A DNA stretch of 64,000 nt from assembly GCF_001439785.1 (NCBI RefSeq), contig NZ_JYLI01000003.1, positions 248,001-312,000 of the forward strand, read 5' to 3'. The notes beneath the pieces were generated by a model that had not been told where the DNA came from, did no database searches, and saw only the letters and a program-made list of their open reading frames with translations. The DNA comes from Pseudomonas poae (lineage in GTDB: Bacteria; Pseudomonadota; Gammaproteobacteria; Pseudomonadales; Pseudomonadaceae). Position 1 is the first letter of the stretch. Each line of letters starts with the position of its first letter. The position numbers and the translations under genes are program-made. Shown piece after piece: positions 7,201-18,177 of the stretch.

Positions 7201-9963
7201 ATGCCGACAACAGCCTTATACAAGAGCCCGGCGATGACTGATCTGTCCCGAATCCAGGGGCCTGCCAGCGCGGTCATGCCGCTTCTGGGAGGTCGCTTCT
7301 ACAGGCCTCCGCTGCCTGACGGCTACGTGCCGCGACCCCGCTTGTGCGAACGGCTGAGCGCGGGGCTCGAAGGGCGGTTGCTGCTGGTCAGCGCGCCGGC
7401 AGGGTTCGGCAAGAGCTCATTGGCGGTGGAGTTCTGCCAGGCGTTGCCGGCCCATTGGCAGAGCCTGTGGTTGGGCTTGAGTGCGAGGGACAGCGATCCG
7501 GGGCGATTCCTCGAACGGCTGCTCGAGGGTTTGCAGCACTATTTCCCGCAGATCGGCGTCCAGTCTCTGGGCCTGCTGAAAATGCGCCAGCGCCATCAGC
7601 CCTTTGCCTTCGAAGAATGGCTCGACGGCCTGCTCGACGAGCTGACGCTTTACCTTTCCACCCGTGCGCCACTGTTGCTGGTGCTGGATGACTACCATCT
7701 GGCCCAGGGCCCGGTGCTGGATCGCTGCCTGCAATTTTTCCTCAATCATCTGCCTGATGGCCTGGTCTTACTGGTCACCAGTCGCCAGCGTCCCGACTGG
7801 CATCTGGCGCGGCTGCGTTTGTCCCGGCATCTGCTGGAACTCAACGAACAGGACCTGCGCCTGACCCACGCCGAATCCCTGGCGGTACTGGACCACCACA
7901 GCAACTCACTGCGCGGCGAGGCGCTGGAAAACCTGATTCGCCGCAGTGAAGGCTGGGTGGCCGGCCTGCGTTTCTGGTTGCTGGCCGCGTCCGAGGCTGG
8001 CAGCGAAGAGGCTTTGCCGCAGAGTCTGCACGGTGGCGAGGGGCTGATCCGCGATTACCTGCTCGAAGAGGTGATCGACTGCCTGCCGCCTGAAGTGCAG
8101 GCCTTTCTATTCGACACCGCGCCCCAGGAGCGTTTTTGCAGCGAGCTGTGCGACGCCGTGCGCGAGGCGCACGACAGCGCGGAAATCCTGCGCTACCTGC
8201 AAGCGCACCAGGTGTTTCTCGTGCCGCTTGACGATCAAGGCCACTGGTACCGCTATCACCATTTGTTCTCCGACCTGTTGCGCACCCGCCGCGCCAGTGC
8301 CGCCGTGCTGCCGGCGGCGAGCCTGCACCTGCGTGCCTGTCGCTGGTTCAATGCCCAGGGCTTGATCGATGAGGCCGTGGAGCAGGCACTGCGCGCCGGC
8401 CATCTGGATGTGGCGGCCAATCTGGTGCAGAACTTGTCCGAAGAGCAACTGCTGGCCGAGCAGAATATCGGCATGTTGCTGCGCTGGAAAATGGACCTGC
8501 CCGACAGCCTGCTGATCAGCACGCCGCGCCTGATCGTGCTGTACAGCTGGGCATTGGGTCTGGCCTGCCAGCTGGATGCGGCGGAAGAACTATCCAGCTA
8601 TCTCAGCCGCTTTCTGCCGGCGCCGTCGGCCACTGCGCAAAGGTCGATGCTGGCCCAGTGGCTGGCGTTGAGCGGGATCATCGCTCGGGGGCGTGGCGAC
8701 CGTGAGCTGACCCAACGTTACTGCAGCGAAGCGTTGGAGAGTCTGCCGCAGCGGCGTTATGGCCAGCGCCTGATATGCCTGTCGACGCTGTCCAACCTGG
8801 CCATCGTCGACGCCGACCTGTGGCGTGCCCGTGGTCTTAACCGTGAGTCCCTGGAACTGGCGCAACGGGTGGGCAACCCGCTATTCGAGGCGCTGGCCCA
8901 TTACGACCGCGCGCGGGTATTGCAGGCGCGCGGCGAGATCCTGCGTGCCCTTGATGAAGTGCGCCAGGGCCTGCAGCGCCTGCAAGGCCTGGCGCCGCAG
9001 CGTCTGTATGCGGTGCGTGCGCGGCTGTCGCTGTACGAAGGGTATCTGCTGCTGATGCGCAATCAGTCCGACGCCGGTATCGCTTGTCTGCGCGCCGGCC
9101 TGGCCGAAGCCCGGGCGTGCCGCGATATCAGCGTGCTGATAGGTCATTGTGTGATCGCCAGCTTTGAAGGACGCCGCGCAGGCTTCGCCAAGGCCTTTGC
9201 CGAACTGGCCGAGGCCGAGCGCCTGATGCATATCTGGGACGTGCCGCCGATCTACTACCTGGCAATGATTACCCTGATCAAATGCGAGCTGTGGCTGGCT
9301 CAGGGCCGCACCGAACTGGCGGACGCGTGGCTTGCGCGGCTAGCGCAGACCTACAACGGCGAGCATGCGGCCGCTGCGCCAGAGTTTCACCCGCATCTGG
9401 CGCAGCATATCGAGCTGCAGCAGGCCGCCCTTGATGCCATTCGCAATCAGCCCGCTGCCGCGCTGCAACGTCTCGGCGACCTGGCGCAACACGGCCACGA
9501 TAGCGGGCGCCAGATGATCGCCCTGCTGGCGCTGACCCAGCAGGCGCAATTGCTGCTGGACTGCGGCGACGAAGCCAAGGCACGCCCGGTACTGGCACGT
9601 GCACTGCAAGCGGGGGCGGGCGGCGCGTTGCTGCCGTTCCAGCGACTGCTGGACGCGTACCCTGAGTGGATGCGCGAGCAACTGGGCAAAGACGCCCAGG
9701 ACGTGCTCAATCAAAGCTTGCTGGCCCTGCTGCCGGCAGCGCTGGCGCCCGACACCATGCTTGCCCACGAAACCCTCAGCAGTCGGGAGCTGGCGGTGCT
9801 GCAATTGATCGCCCAGGGCTGCTCGAACCAGGAAATCAGCAACCGGCTGTTTATTTCCCTGCACACGGTCAAGACCCATGCGAGCCACATCAACAGCAAG
9901 TTGGGGGTGGAGCGCAGGACGCAGGCCGTGGCGCGGGCGCAGGCGTTGAGGTTGATTGGTTAA
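7201..9963 (+). CDS. Large ATP-binding LuxR-type (MalT-like, LAL) transcriptional regulator
   Basis: A 920-residue LAL regulator. A STAND-type ATPase domain lies at the N-terminus, with Walker A APAGFGKSS at residues 65-73 and Walker B LLLVLDDYH near 160. A long helical/TPR-like middle follows, and a LuxR helix-turn-helix at about 855-915 (LSSRELAVLQLIAQG, then SLHTVKTHASHINSKLGV). Such proteins bind an inducer and ATP, oligomerise and activate promoters. It follows the ligase/DUF1302/DUF1329 genes on the same strand and most likely controls them. No clear Shine-Dalgarno marks the ATG at 7201; an internal ATG at 7234 is an alternative. The stop overlaps the end of the convergent hipA by 4 bp. 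Confidence 0.9.
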   Translation: MPTTALYKSPAMTDLSRIQGPASAVMPLLGGRFYRPPLPDGYVPRPRLCERLSAGLEGRLLLVSAPAGFGKSSLAVEFCQALPAHWQSLWLGLSARDSDPGRFLERLLEGLQHYFPQIGVQSLGLLKMRQRHQPFAFEEWLDGLLDELTLYLSTRAPLLLVLDDYHLAQGPVLDRCLQFFLNHLPDGLVLLVTSRQRPDWHLARLRLSRHLLELNEQDLRLTHAESLAVLDHHSNSLRGEALENLIRRSEGWVAGLRFWLLAASEAGSEEALPQSLHGGEGLIRDYLLEEVIDCLPPEVQAFLFDTAPQERFCSELCDAVREAHDSAEILRYLQAHQVFLVPLDDQGHWYRYHHLFSDLLRTRRASAAVLPAASLHLRACRWFNAQGLIDEAVEQALRAGHLDVAANLVQNLSEEQLLAEQNIGMLLRWKMDLPDSLLISTPRLIVLYSWALGLACQLDAAEELSSYLSRFLPAPSATAQRSMLAQWLALSGIIARGRGDRELTQRYCSEALESLPQRRYGQRLICLSTLSNLAIVDADLWRARGLNRESLELAQRVGNPLFEALAHYDRARVLQARGEILRALDEVRQGLQRLQGLAPQRLYAVRARLSLYEGYLLLMRNQSDAGIACLRAGLAEARACRDISVLIGHCVIASFEGRRAGFAKAFAELAEAERLMHIWDVPPIYYLAMITLIKCELWLAQGRTELADAWLARLAQTYNGEHAAAAPEFHPHLAQHIELQQAALDAIRNQPAAALQRLGDLAQHGHDSGRQMIALLALTQQAQLLLDCGDEAKARPVLARALQAGAGGALLPFQRLLDAYPEWMREQLGKDAQDVLNQSLLALLPAALAPDTMLAHETLSSRELAVLQLIAQGCSNQEISNRLFISLHTVKTHASHINSKLGVERRTQAVARAQALRLIG

Positions 9964-11231
9964 GCGCTGGCTTTTTCGAAAGCGCTGGCCATGTATTCCT
10001 GTTCCCGTTGCGAGAGGCCAATGGCTTTGGCGACGGTGCGCCAATGACTGACTGAATTGCTGCAGTCTGCAATTATTTCATCGGCATCCGCGAGGCTGAT
10101 TCGGAAGAATCCGGCGACTTCCCTCGCGAGCTCAAGGTCGAGAGTGTTGTCGTATTCCGTGATGTTCAGCTTCAATCCATCCCCGACAGGCGTTGGGTTC
10201 AAGTCATAGGCGTCCGACAAGCGCCACCCCTTGCCGGGTTCGAGAATAAAGCCATGATTGCGCAAATGATCGTCGGTGTTCGACGCGAGGATGTTGAACA
10301 CGATACGTGTCCACAGCTCCTTCAGATCCTTATCGGTGTTCGAGCCATGGCGCATCAGTATTTCGGCCAGCTCAAGGTAGCTCGCTCCACTTCCCGCGTC
10401 GTCGCCGTCTACATGTCCTGTCAGCGTCATGGCAGAGGCAAAATGGAGGCGGCCGCCTGCTGCGGTTCGGTCGAAGCGTTTGACCATGAAGCAATGGTGA
10501 TCACTGGCATAGCGCCTCCCAACCGCAGAGGCAACGCGTAAGCCGCAGCCTTTGGCCAAGGCATTGACTACCAGTTCCCAGCCACCCACATCGTAGGTAT
10601 CGCGGGTGGAGGGGAACTTGGCGATCCACAGGTGACTGTTTGTGTCCGACACACTCGCCTTGGGACGGGCGCCGCCAAGGGAGCCGCCGGGCGCGATCAG
10701 CATGCGCAGCCATTCCCGTCCTTCAGGAGCACGGTTTTCCGGGTCGTTCTCCAGCGCGCGGCTGGCCCTTTCAAGGGCATGCAGCTCGATAAAGGGGGGC
10801 GCCGCAACCGCGTCCCGATCATCAAGGAAGTTGCCGCTATCGTTCAGTCGGTAGCGCAGAGCGCCAGCGCGATAGAGGTCATGCACGCCCAGCAAGTAGT
10901 CCGATTCCCCGAGTCGAGTGTCTGCACTGACTGCGCCTTCTCGTATATCGCGCTCCAGTCGACGCTGCATGAGGAGCCGTCCCCAGCGGTCAGGGCATGA
11001 ATCGCTGAATACGCCAAACATGTTCCGGCCATTCGCTGGGAACTGCGCCCCCGCGAAAGGCCCGATACTCGGATCGATCTGAATGGCGCTCAGTGTTGGA
11101 TTTTGCAGAGAGGCCGGATCGGTTTCGTACTCGAATTTTTCGCTTGTACGGGTTTTTCGAGTATGCAGCCAGCCAAGGCGCACGGGGCCGTCGATGCCTT
11201 CCCAGTCGGCGTACACCCCTATCATTGTCAT
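9960..11231 (-). CDS. hipA: HipA-family serine/threonine kinase toxin
   Basis: A 423-residue HipA-type kinase, the toxin of a type II toxin-antitoxin pair; E. coli HipA phosphorylates glutamyl-tRNA synthetase and causes persistence. Key elements are present: the Gly/Ser P-loop-like segment [11 protein letters not shown] at 182-192, the nucleotide-binding Lys near 205, the catalytic loop NTDDHLRN at 318-325 (Asp320 aligned with the catalytic Asp), and the metal-binding Asp343 in SDAYDLNP. Nothing looks broken, so the kinase should be active. The start overlaps the end of hipB by 4 bp (ATGA), and the 3-prime end overlaps the convergent regulator gene by 4 bp. The target in this organism is unknown. 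Confidence 0.9.
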   Translation of the reverse strand: MTMIGVYADWEGIDGPVRLGWLHTRKTRTSEKFEYETDPASLQNPTLSAIQIDPSIGPFAGAQFPANGRNMFGVFSDSCPDRWGRLLMQRRLERDIREGAVSADTRLGESDYLLGVHDLYRAGALRYRLNDSGNFLDDRDAVAAPPFIELHALERASRALENDPENRAPEGREWLRMLIAPGGSLGGARPKASVSDTNSHLWIAKFPSTRDTYDVGGWELVVNALAKGCGLRVASAVGRRYASDHHCFMVKRFDRTAAGGRLHFASAMTLTGHVDGDDAGSGASYLELAEILMRHGSNTDKDLKELWTRIVFNILASNTDDHLRNHGFILEPGKGWRLSDAYDLNPTPVGDGLKLNITEYDNTLDLELAREVAGFFRISLADADEIIADCSNSVSHWRTVAKAIGLSQREQEYMASAFEKASA

Positions 11232-11698
11232 GGCCTGTCTGTCCTTTTTCGCGCCGGAATCAGCGCTGCAAGCGAATCGCTGCTGAGCGTGTCCTGTTCA
11301 AGCGAGGGTTCGAATGTTGAGGCTAGCGGCTCGTTAAGAATGGGAGCGTTCTTTGTTGTAACTTTCCCTGACTTCAATCGGGCGTCCCTATGAGACACAG
11401 CGGCTTTGCGGGCCAACAGCGCAGCATCCTGCAGATGCCGGCCCAACTCATCTTCTGCGGCAACGACGTTAAGGTCTGTTTCAAGCCCCAGCACTTGCAG
11501 GACTGCCAGATAGGCGCCAATTGTGCTTCCGGATGAGCCACGCTCAAGCGCGCGCAAAGTCATCTGCGACATGCCTGCACGTTCAGCAGCCTGTTTTGCG
11601 GTAATTTTACGCCGCATGCGCGCCAGTCTTATGCGTTCGCCGAAATCCGAGAGGAGACGCTCAGTAGCAGGCAACAGGGGAGATACTTTTTTTGCCAT
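11228..11698 (-). CDS. hipB: XRE-family antitoxin and repressor, HipB-like
   Basis: A 156-residue protein with an XRE helix-turn-helix at about residues 16-72 ([20 protein letters not shown], then [12 protein letters not shown]). It is translated just before hipA with a 4-bp overlap, the usual antitoxin position. It should neutralise HipA and repress the operon by binding the palindrome at 11733-11776. AGGAA lies upstream of the ATG. The protein is much longer than E. coli HipB (88 residues). The extra C-terminal ~80 residues are polar, end in KRTDRP, and may be the toxin-contacting or protease-sensitive part (inference). Confidence 0.87.
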   Translation of the reverse strand: MAKKVSPLLPATERLLSDFGERIRLARMRRKITAKQAAERAGMSQMTLRALERGSSGSTIGAYLAVLQVLGLETDLNVVAAEDELGRHLQDAALLARKAAVSHRDARLKSGKVTTKNAPILNEPLASTFEPSLEQDTLSSDSLAALIPARKRTDRP

Positions 11699-12071
11699 GC
11701 CAGTATTCCTGCATTTTCTGAGTTTTGATGAAAGAATAATAGCACCTTAAACTCTGTTTAAAAGTGCAATTATTCTGGCGTAATAACTCGCTTTCTTATA
11801 GTTTAATAGCACAATGTCACCGTTAACACGCAGTTGGATAGGTGAGGCTTGGAGGAATCGGGCTGTCCTGTCTGGAGAAGCGTTCCACTGGAACTGCAGG
11901 CCGCGTTCAGCCTGGGTCTGCTACGGTCTGTAAAGCGACAAGAACGGGTTGCCCTCGATGCCCCTCGGCTAGCCGCCACGGAATCTTTACCATTTGTCGC
12001 GTTCAAAACTCGGCACAGGCCAGTTGCCAATGTCCTCTGCATCACAGAATGCAAAAGTAGGAGCTCTCTTC
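11699..12071. other. 373-bp intergenic stretch between hipB and the OmpA-like gene
   Basis: The hipB-proximal ~115 bp is AT-rich and carries the palindromic operator and a third half-site. The remaining ~250 bp before the OmpA-like gene shows no convincing gene; it ends in the ribosome binding site TAGGAG at 12058-12063. Confidence 0.6.
11733..11776. promoter_or_regulatory. hipBA operator: long imperfect palindrome with embedded promoter
   Basis: Left arm AGAATAATAGCACCTTAAAC (11733-11752), spacer TCT, then a 21-base right arm (11756-11776) whose complement matches it except for one substitution and a one-base length difference. The inner part TTAAAC-TCT-GTTTAA is perfect. It lies 35 bp before the hipB start. 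On the minus strand a candidate -10, TATTAT, lies inside the left arm, so binding would block transcription. A further half-site AATAGCAC recurs at 11805-11812. Confidence 0.6.
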
Positions 12072-12845
12072 ATGTTCACTCCGCGTCGTCTGCTTGTTGT
12101 CGCCACCGCCGTAGCCCTGTTGTCCGGCTGCGCTTCTCCCAATCCCTACAGCGGCAATCAGGGGCAGGCCAGCAATGGTTCCGAGGGCGGGATGAGCAAG
12201 ACCGCCAAATACGGCGGTCTTGGCGCCCTGGCCGGTGCCCTGGCTGGCGCTGCCATCGACCATAACCACCGTGGCAAGGGCGCGCTGATTGGGGCGGCAG
12301 TTGCCGGTGCCGGTGCTGCCGGCTATGGCTATTACGCCGACCAGCAGGAAAAGAAACTGCGTGAAAGCATGGCCAATACCGGCGTTGAAGTGCAGCGTCA
12401 GGGCGATCAGATCAAGCTGATCATGCCGGGCAATATCACCTTTGCCACCAACTCGGACGCGATCGCCAGCAGCTTCTATCAGCCGCTGAACAACCTGGCC
12501 AGCTCGCTCAAGCAGTTCAGCCAGAACACTATCCAGATCGTCGGCTACACCGACAGCACTGGCAGCCGCCAACTGAACATGGACCTGTCCCAGCGTCGCG
12601 CCCAGAGCGTGGCCAATTACCTGACCTCCCAAGGCGTCAGCCCAGCCAACCTGAGCGCACGCGGTGCCGGCCCGGATAACCCGATTGCCAGCAACTCTGA
12701 CGTGAACGGCCGTGCGCAAAACCGTCGCGTCGAGGTCAACCTGGGCCCGATCCCTGGCCAGCAATACGGCCAACCGGCTGGTCAGCAGCAGGCGCCACAG
12801 CAAAACAACCAGTTCCAGGGCAACCCGTACCAGCAGTACCAATAA
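12072..12845 (+). CDS. OmpA-family lipoprotein (YiaD-like)
   Basis: A 257-residue outer-membrane lipoprotein. Signal peptide MFTPRRLLVVATAVALLSGC gives lipobox LSGC with Cys20 as the lipid anchor. A Gly/Ala-rich glycine-zipper segment spans about residues 45-85. The C-terminal OmpA domain binds peptidoglycan (GYTDSTGS near 160, the LSQRRAQSVANYL helix, and NRRVEV near 225). It ends in a Gln/Asn-rich tail of about 30 residues that the family usually lacks. The ATG at 12072 follows TAGGAG, whereas upstream in-frame starts would destroy the signal peptide. The gene stands alone and ends in a bidirectional terminator. The role is envelope integrity (family inference). Confidence 0.88.
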   Translation: MFTPRRLLVVATAVALLSGCASPNPYSGNQGQASNGSEGGMSKTAKYGGLGALAGALAGAAIDHNHRGKGALIGAAVAGAGAAGYGYYADQQEKKLRESMANTGVEVQRQGDQIKLIMPGNITFATNSDAIASSFYQPLNNLASSLKQFSQNTIQIVGYTDSTGSRQLNMDLSQRRAQSVANYLTSQGVSPANLSARGAGPDNPIASNSDVNGRAQNRRVEVNLGPIPGQQYGQPAGQQQAPQQNNQFQGNPYQQYQ

Positions 12846-12862
12846 GCCCCGGCCACTAAAAA

Positions 12863-12897
12863 GGGCGCCGTGCAATCAATGCACGGCGCCCTTTTTT
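12863..12897. terminator. Bidirectional intrinsic terminator
   Basis: A 12-bp perfect stem, GGGCGCCGTGCA at 12863-12874 paired with 12880-12891, has an ATCAA loop and is followed by six T. An A-run precedes it, so it also serves the convergent dolP operon. Confidence 0.92.
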
Positions 12898-12913
12898 ATG
12901 GCGGCGGTTTGGA

Positions 12914-14548
<1,635 letters not shown>

Positions 14549-14549
<1 letters not shown>

Positions 14550-16360
14550 CAGCGTGCGGTATCGGGCAGGCGCTGGACCTCGCCACCGACGAACTTGGCC
14601 CATGGCAGTTGGCGGTCAACGCGTTGGTTGGTGCTGATGCCCAGGCTGCCCGACAAGCCGTCAATGCGGCTGTCCGGCAGTGCCTTGAGCTGGCCCAGAC
14701 GCGGCGCCAGGCGGTAGGCATCGACGCCCATCGCGTACAGACGGCCGAGGCTGCCATTGGCTTGCGGCCACTGCGCCGCCACCTGGTTGCGCAGGGGGTC
14801 GGTGGTGTTGAGCAGCCATGGCGTTTCGCAGAACATCACGTTGGTCATGTCCAGGTACTGGTTTTTGTCACCGCTGGCGCTGAACACGTGGGACGTGGCA
14901 TACACAGGCACATCGCCGGCGTACTGGAAGTTCAGGGTCGGCTTGATCTGCTGGGCCAGTTGTGGCGGCACGGCCAGGAAAATGAACTCGATGTCCTGGC
15001 GGCGCGAAGGCTGGGCTGCGACGTCAGTGCCTACAGCGTTTTGCAGGCTCTTGGCGCGGCCTTCGCTTTTACGCAACTGGAACAGGTCGGCGATCTGCTG
15101 GGCGAGGGCGACCGGCTGATCGACGTACTCGACACCCAGCACCGTGCCGCCATTGGCTTCCCAATCCTGACGGAAGGCTCTATAGACACGCTCGCCCCAT
15201 TCGCCACGGGGCACCATTGCGGCAGCACGATGCAGGCCGTCGGCACGAGCGCGGCGTGATACTTCGCGGGCTTCATCTTCAGCCGCCAGGCCAAACTGGA
15301 ACAACTGCGCCGGGTTTTGATCGGTTTCGCTGTAATTCAGCGCCAGGGTGGTAATTGGCAATTGGGGACGCGCGCTGAGCTGCTTGACCAGCGGCTTCTC
15401 GAGAGGGCCGACCACCAGTTGCACGCCGGCGGCCTGGGCCTTGGCGTAGAAGTCATCGAGGGAGGTCAGGCGCGAGCTGTCGTAGAACTCGATCACCGGT
15501 GGCTTCTGCCCGGCTTGTTCAGCCTGGTAGTGCGCAGCCATGAAACCTTCACGCAGGGCCTTGCCGACAGCGGCCAGAGGGCCATCCTGGGGCAGCAGCA
15601 CGGCGATTTTGTTCAGGGGTTGGCTGGCCAGTTCCTTGAGCTTGGTCAGTGGCGTCGGCAGCTGCACGGCCGCTGGGTGGCCAGGATTTTGCGCGCGCCA
15701 GGTGTCGATGGCCGCCTGTTGTTGCTCCAGGGTGCCGGCGCCCTTGACTGCCTTGGCCAGGCTGATCCAGCCGTCCAGCGTGGGATTGCCAGTGGCTTGC
15801 AGCTGTTCTGCCGGCAGCGCGGCAATCAGGGCCCATATTGCGTCGTGGTTGCTGCTGGCGGCATCGCCTGTGAGCAATGGCGCCATTGCCACACGCTCGC
15901 GCGCAGCGGCCAGGATTTGCCCGTCGGCTTCATAAGCGCGTGCATGCACGGTGCCGGTACGCACCTGCTGCTCTGCTGGCAACTGCTTGAGGTTTTGCAG
16001 GCTTGGATGGTTCAGGGCGGCCAAGGCAGCCTTGGGCTGATTGCGCGCCATGGCCAGTTCGGCCGCCAGGGTGCTGGCAAAGACTTGCGGGGCTGGTTTG
16101 AGGGCGTCCAGAGGCACCTGCGCGAGGATTTGCGCCGAGCGGCCGGGGTTGTTCTGCTTGTAGGCCAGGTCGGCCGCGCTCAGGCGCAGCAGCGCAGCCT
16201 GTTCGGGCGTTTTGGCGGTGGTGGCCTGTTCGAGCAGTTGCTCGATACTGGCGTCCGGGGTCCGTGGAAGGTCGCCAAGGCTGGACGAGGGCGAGCTGGC
16301 GCACGCGGCCAATAAGGCGGCGAGGCAGAGGGCGGAGAGCAGCCGCAGGCAAGCGATCAT
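14549..16360 (-). CDS. lpoA: Penicillin-binding protein activator LpoA (LppC family)
   Basis: A 603-residue outer-membrane lipoprotein. Signal peptide MIACLRLLSALCLAALLAAC ends in lipobox LAAC, Cys20. The N-terminal part (about 25-260) is helical and TPR-like, and the C-terminal part (about 270-600) resembles periplasmic binding proteins. In E. coli LpoA reaches through the peptidoglycan to activate PBP1A; in Pseudomonas another lipoprotein (LpoP) activates PBP1b, so the exact partner here is inferred. First gene of the operon with yraN, gmhA and dolP, and divergent from rsmI. Confidence 0.88.
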
Positions 16361-16567
16361 GTAAGTGTCCTGATACCGATCAAATTAGCGTGGAAGTGTA
16401 CCCAAGCACTGGCCCAGGCGCGATGTTAGTGGCGTTAAAGCATTGAATAAGGTCGTGCAAAGCGTTTCCACCACCTCTGGAGTCTGAGCAGGCACTCTCG
16501 GTGATGGCACATTTTCAAGGCCTCTACGCGCTACAATGCGCATTTGCCAATCATAGAGGTGTGCGTT

Positions 16568-17440
16568 TTGACTGCTCCAGGTCCTTTGAATTCCACTGCA
16601 GGCGCGCTTTTTGTCGTGGCGACGCCTATTGGCAACCTGGATGACATCAGTTCCCGGGCGCTGAAAATCCTGCGCGAGGTCAAATTGATCGCGGCGGAAG
16701 ACACGCGGCACTCGCAGCGGTTGATGCAGCACTTTGGTATCAGCACGCCACTAGCCGCGTGCCACGAGCATAACGAACGGGAAGAAGGCAGTCGGTTTAT
16801 CACCCGACTGTTGGCGGGTGATGATGTTGCGCTGATCTCCGACGCGGGTACGCCGCTGATCTCCGATCCGGGTTACCACCTGGTACGTCAGGCGCGTGCC
16901 GCAGGTATTAATGTAGTGCCTGTTCCTGGAGCGTGCGCATTGATTGCTGCATTATCTGCTGCGGGCCTGCCATCGGACCGCTTTATCTTCGAGGGTTTTC
17001 TGCCGGCCAAGACGGTGGGGCGTCGTGCCCGTCTTCAGGCGGTAAAGGAAGAACCGCGCACCCTGATCTTCTATGAGGCGCCGCATCGCATCCTTGAATG
17101 CCTTCAGGACATGGAGCTGGTATTCGGCGGTGATCGTCTGGCGCTGCTGGCGCGCGAACTGACCAAGACATTCGAAACCCTCAAGGGCTTGCCGCTCGAA
17201 GAGTTGCGCGCGTTTGTTGAGGGCGATAGTAACCAGCAGCGCGGCGAGTGCGTGGTGCTGGTCGCGGGCTGGACCGCACCGGAGAGCGAAGACGCGGTCG
17301 GCAGCGAGGCCATGCGCATCCTCGATCTATTGCTCAAGGAGATGCCGCTCAAGCGGGCTGCAGCCCTGGCAGCAGAGATTACCGGGCTGCGCAAGAATGT
17401 CCTGTATCAGGTGGCGCTGGATAAACAGAAGGCCGAATAG
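16568..17440 (+). CDS. rsmI: 16S rRNA (cytidine1402-2'-O)-methyltransferase RsmI
   Basis: A 290-residue SAM-dependent enzyme of the tetrapyrrole-methylase fold. It methylates the ribose of C1402 in the 16S rRNA decoding centre. Family motifs are clear: FVVATPIGNLDD near the N-terminus, AAEDTRHS near 45, SDAGTPLISDPG near 85-96, PVPGACA near 120 and FYEAPHR near 165. I take the TTG at 16568 as start because GAGGTG lies 6 bases before it and the protein then begins MTAPGPL; an in-frame TTG at 16544 lacks a ribosome binding site. Divergent from lpoA. A candidate -10 TACAAT is at 16532-16537. Confidence 0.88.
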   Translation: MTAPGPLNSTAGALFVVATPIGNLDDISSRALKILREVKLIAAEDTRHSQRLMQHFGISTPLAACHEHNEREEGSRFITRLLAGDDVALISDAGTPLISDPGYHLVRQARAAGINVVPVPGACALIAALSAAGLPSDRFIFEGFLPAKTVGRRARLQAVKEEPRTLIFYEAPHRILECLQDMELVFGGDRLALLARELTKTFETLKGLPLEELRAFVEGDSNQQRGECVVLVAGWTAPESEDAVGSEAMRILDLLLKEMPLKRAAALAAEITGLRKNVLYQVALDKQKAE

Positions 17441-17498
17441 TTCCGGGGGTAAGCAGGCATTTCGTCTGAACGTGATGGCATTGCTGCACTTTTAATAC

Positions 17499-17526
17499 TT
17501 GTCCTGAGGCCGCCGGGCCGTTAACC
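17499..17526 (+). promoter_or_regulatory. Candidate rnpB promoter
   Basis: TTGTCC at 17499-17504 and TTAACC at 17521-17526 are separated by 16 bp. A GC-rich discriminator follows and the RNA's 5-prime end lies 11 bp after the -10, a layout usual for stable-RNA promoters. The match is moderate. Confidence 0.4.
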
Positions 17527-17536
17527 TTCTCGGCGG

Positions 17537-17890
17537 AGAGTCGATTGGACAGTCGCTGCCCTCTATGAAAATTAGGGGGGGGAGGAAAGTCCGGGCTCCA
17601 TAGGGCGAAGTGCCAGGTAATGCCTGGGAGGCGTGAGCCTACGGAAAGTGCCACAGAAAATAACCGCCTAAGCACTTCGGTGCCGGTAAGGGTGAAAAGG
17701 TGCGGTAAGAGCGCACCGCACGACTGGCAACAGTTCGTGGCTAGGTAAACCCCACTTGGAGCAAGACCAAATAGGGTCCCAAGGCGTGGCCCGCGCTGGG
17801 ACCGGGTAGGTTGCTAAAGATGTCCAGTGATGGCCATCATAGACGAATGACTGTTCAAGACAGAACCCGGCTTACAGATCGACTCTCCAC
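17537..17890 (+). ncRNA. rnpB: RNase P RNA, class A
   Basis: The catalytic RNA of RNase P, which matures tRNA 5-prime ends. The ends pair as expected (AGAGTCGAT at the start, ATCGACTCT near the end). Conserved signatures are present: GAGGAAAGTCCGGGCTCC near 17581, the ACAGAAA segment near 17652, and AGACCAAATAGGG near 17764 followed by GGTTGCTAAAGATG. Length of about 354 bases is normal for Pseudomonas. Ends are assigned from the terminal helix, accurate to a few bases. The position between rsmI and mraZ is the usual one in this genus. Confidence 0.95.
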
Positions 17891-18140
17891 CTTTTTCCTT
17901 CTGTCCGACTCCGGGACAGAAAACCGGTAGTAACGCAAGAATCCCTCCCTGCCAAATCATTGGCAGATGCGTCTTCGTAATACCAAAAAAATCTTACTCT
18001 TAATAAATCACTTTAACTTTAAGCCATAGCTCTTTGAGCTATTTACGCTTGATGAGCCAAAAGTACCGTCAAACTCTGATTTCTCCTCCCTTAACGCTCG
18101 TAAATCTCCGTTCTGTAAGGCTTTTCCGTGTATTCGCGCC
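17891..18140. other. Non-coding stretch between rnpB and the mraZ promoter
   Basis: No gene seen. CTTTTT at 17891-17896 directly after rnpB and a hairpin at 17899-17921 (TTCTGTCC paired with GGACAGAA) probably end or process the rnpB transcript. An AT-rich part holds a perfect 7-bp hairpin ATAGCTC-TTT-GAGCTAT at 18026-18042. A stretch rich in T and C follows to the mraZ promoter. Confidence 0.55.
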
Positions 18141-18170
18141 TTGACGGTGTGGTGGGCGCATTCCTATAGT
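18141..18170 (+). promoter_or_regulatory. mraZ (dcw cluster) sigma-70 promoter
   Basis: TTGACG at 18141-18146 and TATAGT at 18165-18170, spacer 18 bp. It is the best promoter-like sequence before the cluster and sits directly before the MraZ repeats. Confidence 0.65.
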
Positions 18171-18177
18171 GTGCGCA

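Noticed and set aside
11889..11915. GGAACT before the OmpA-like gene as another hrp box
   Set aside because: No CCAC block follows at 15-16 bases. Similar GGAAC words at 10611, 41209 and 55545 also fail the spacing test.
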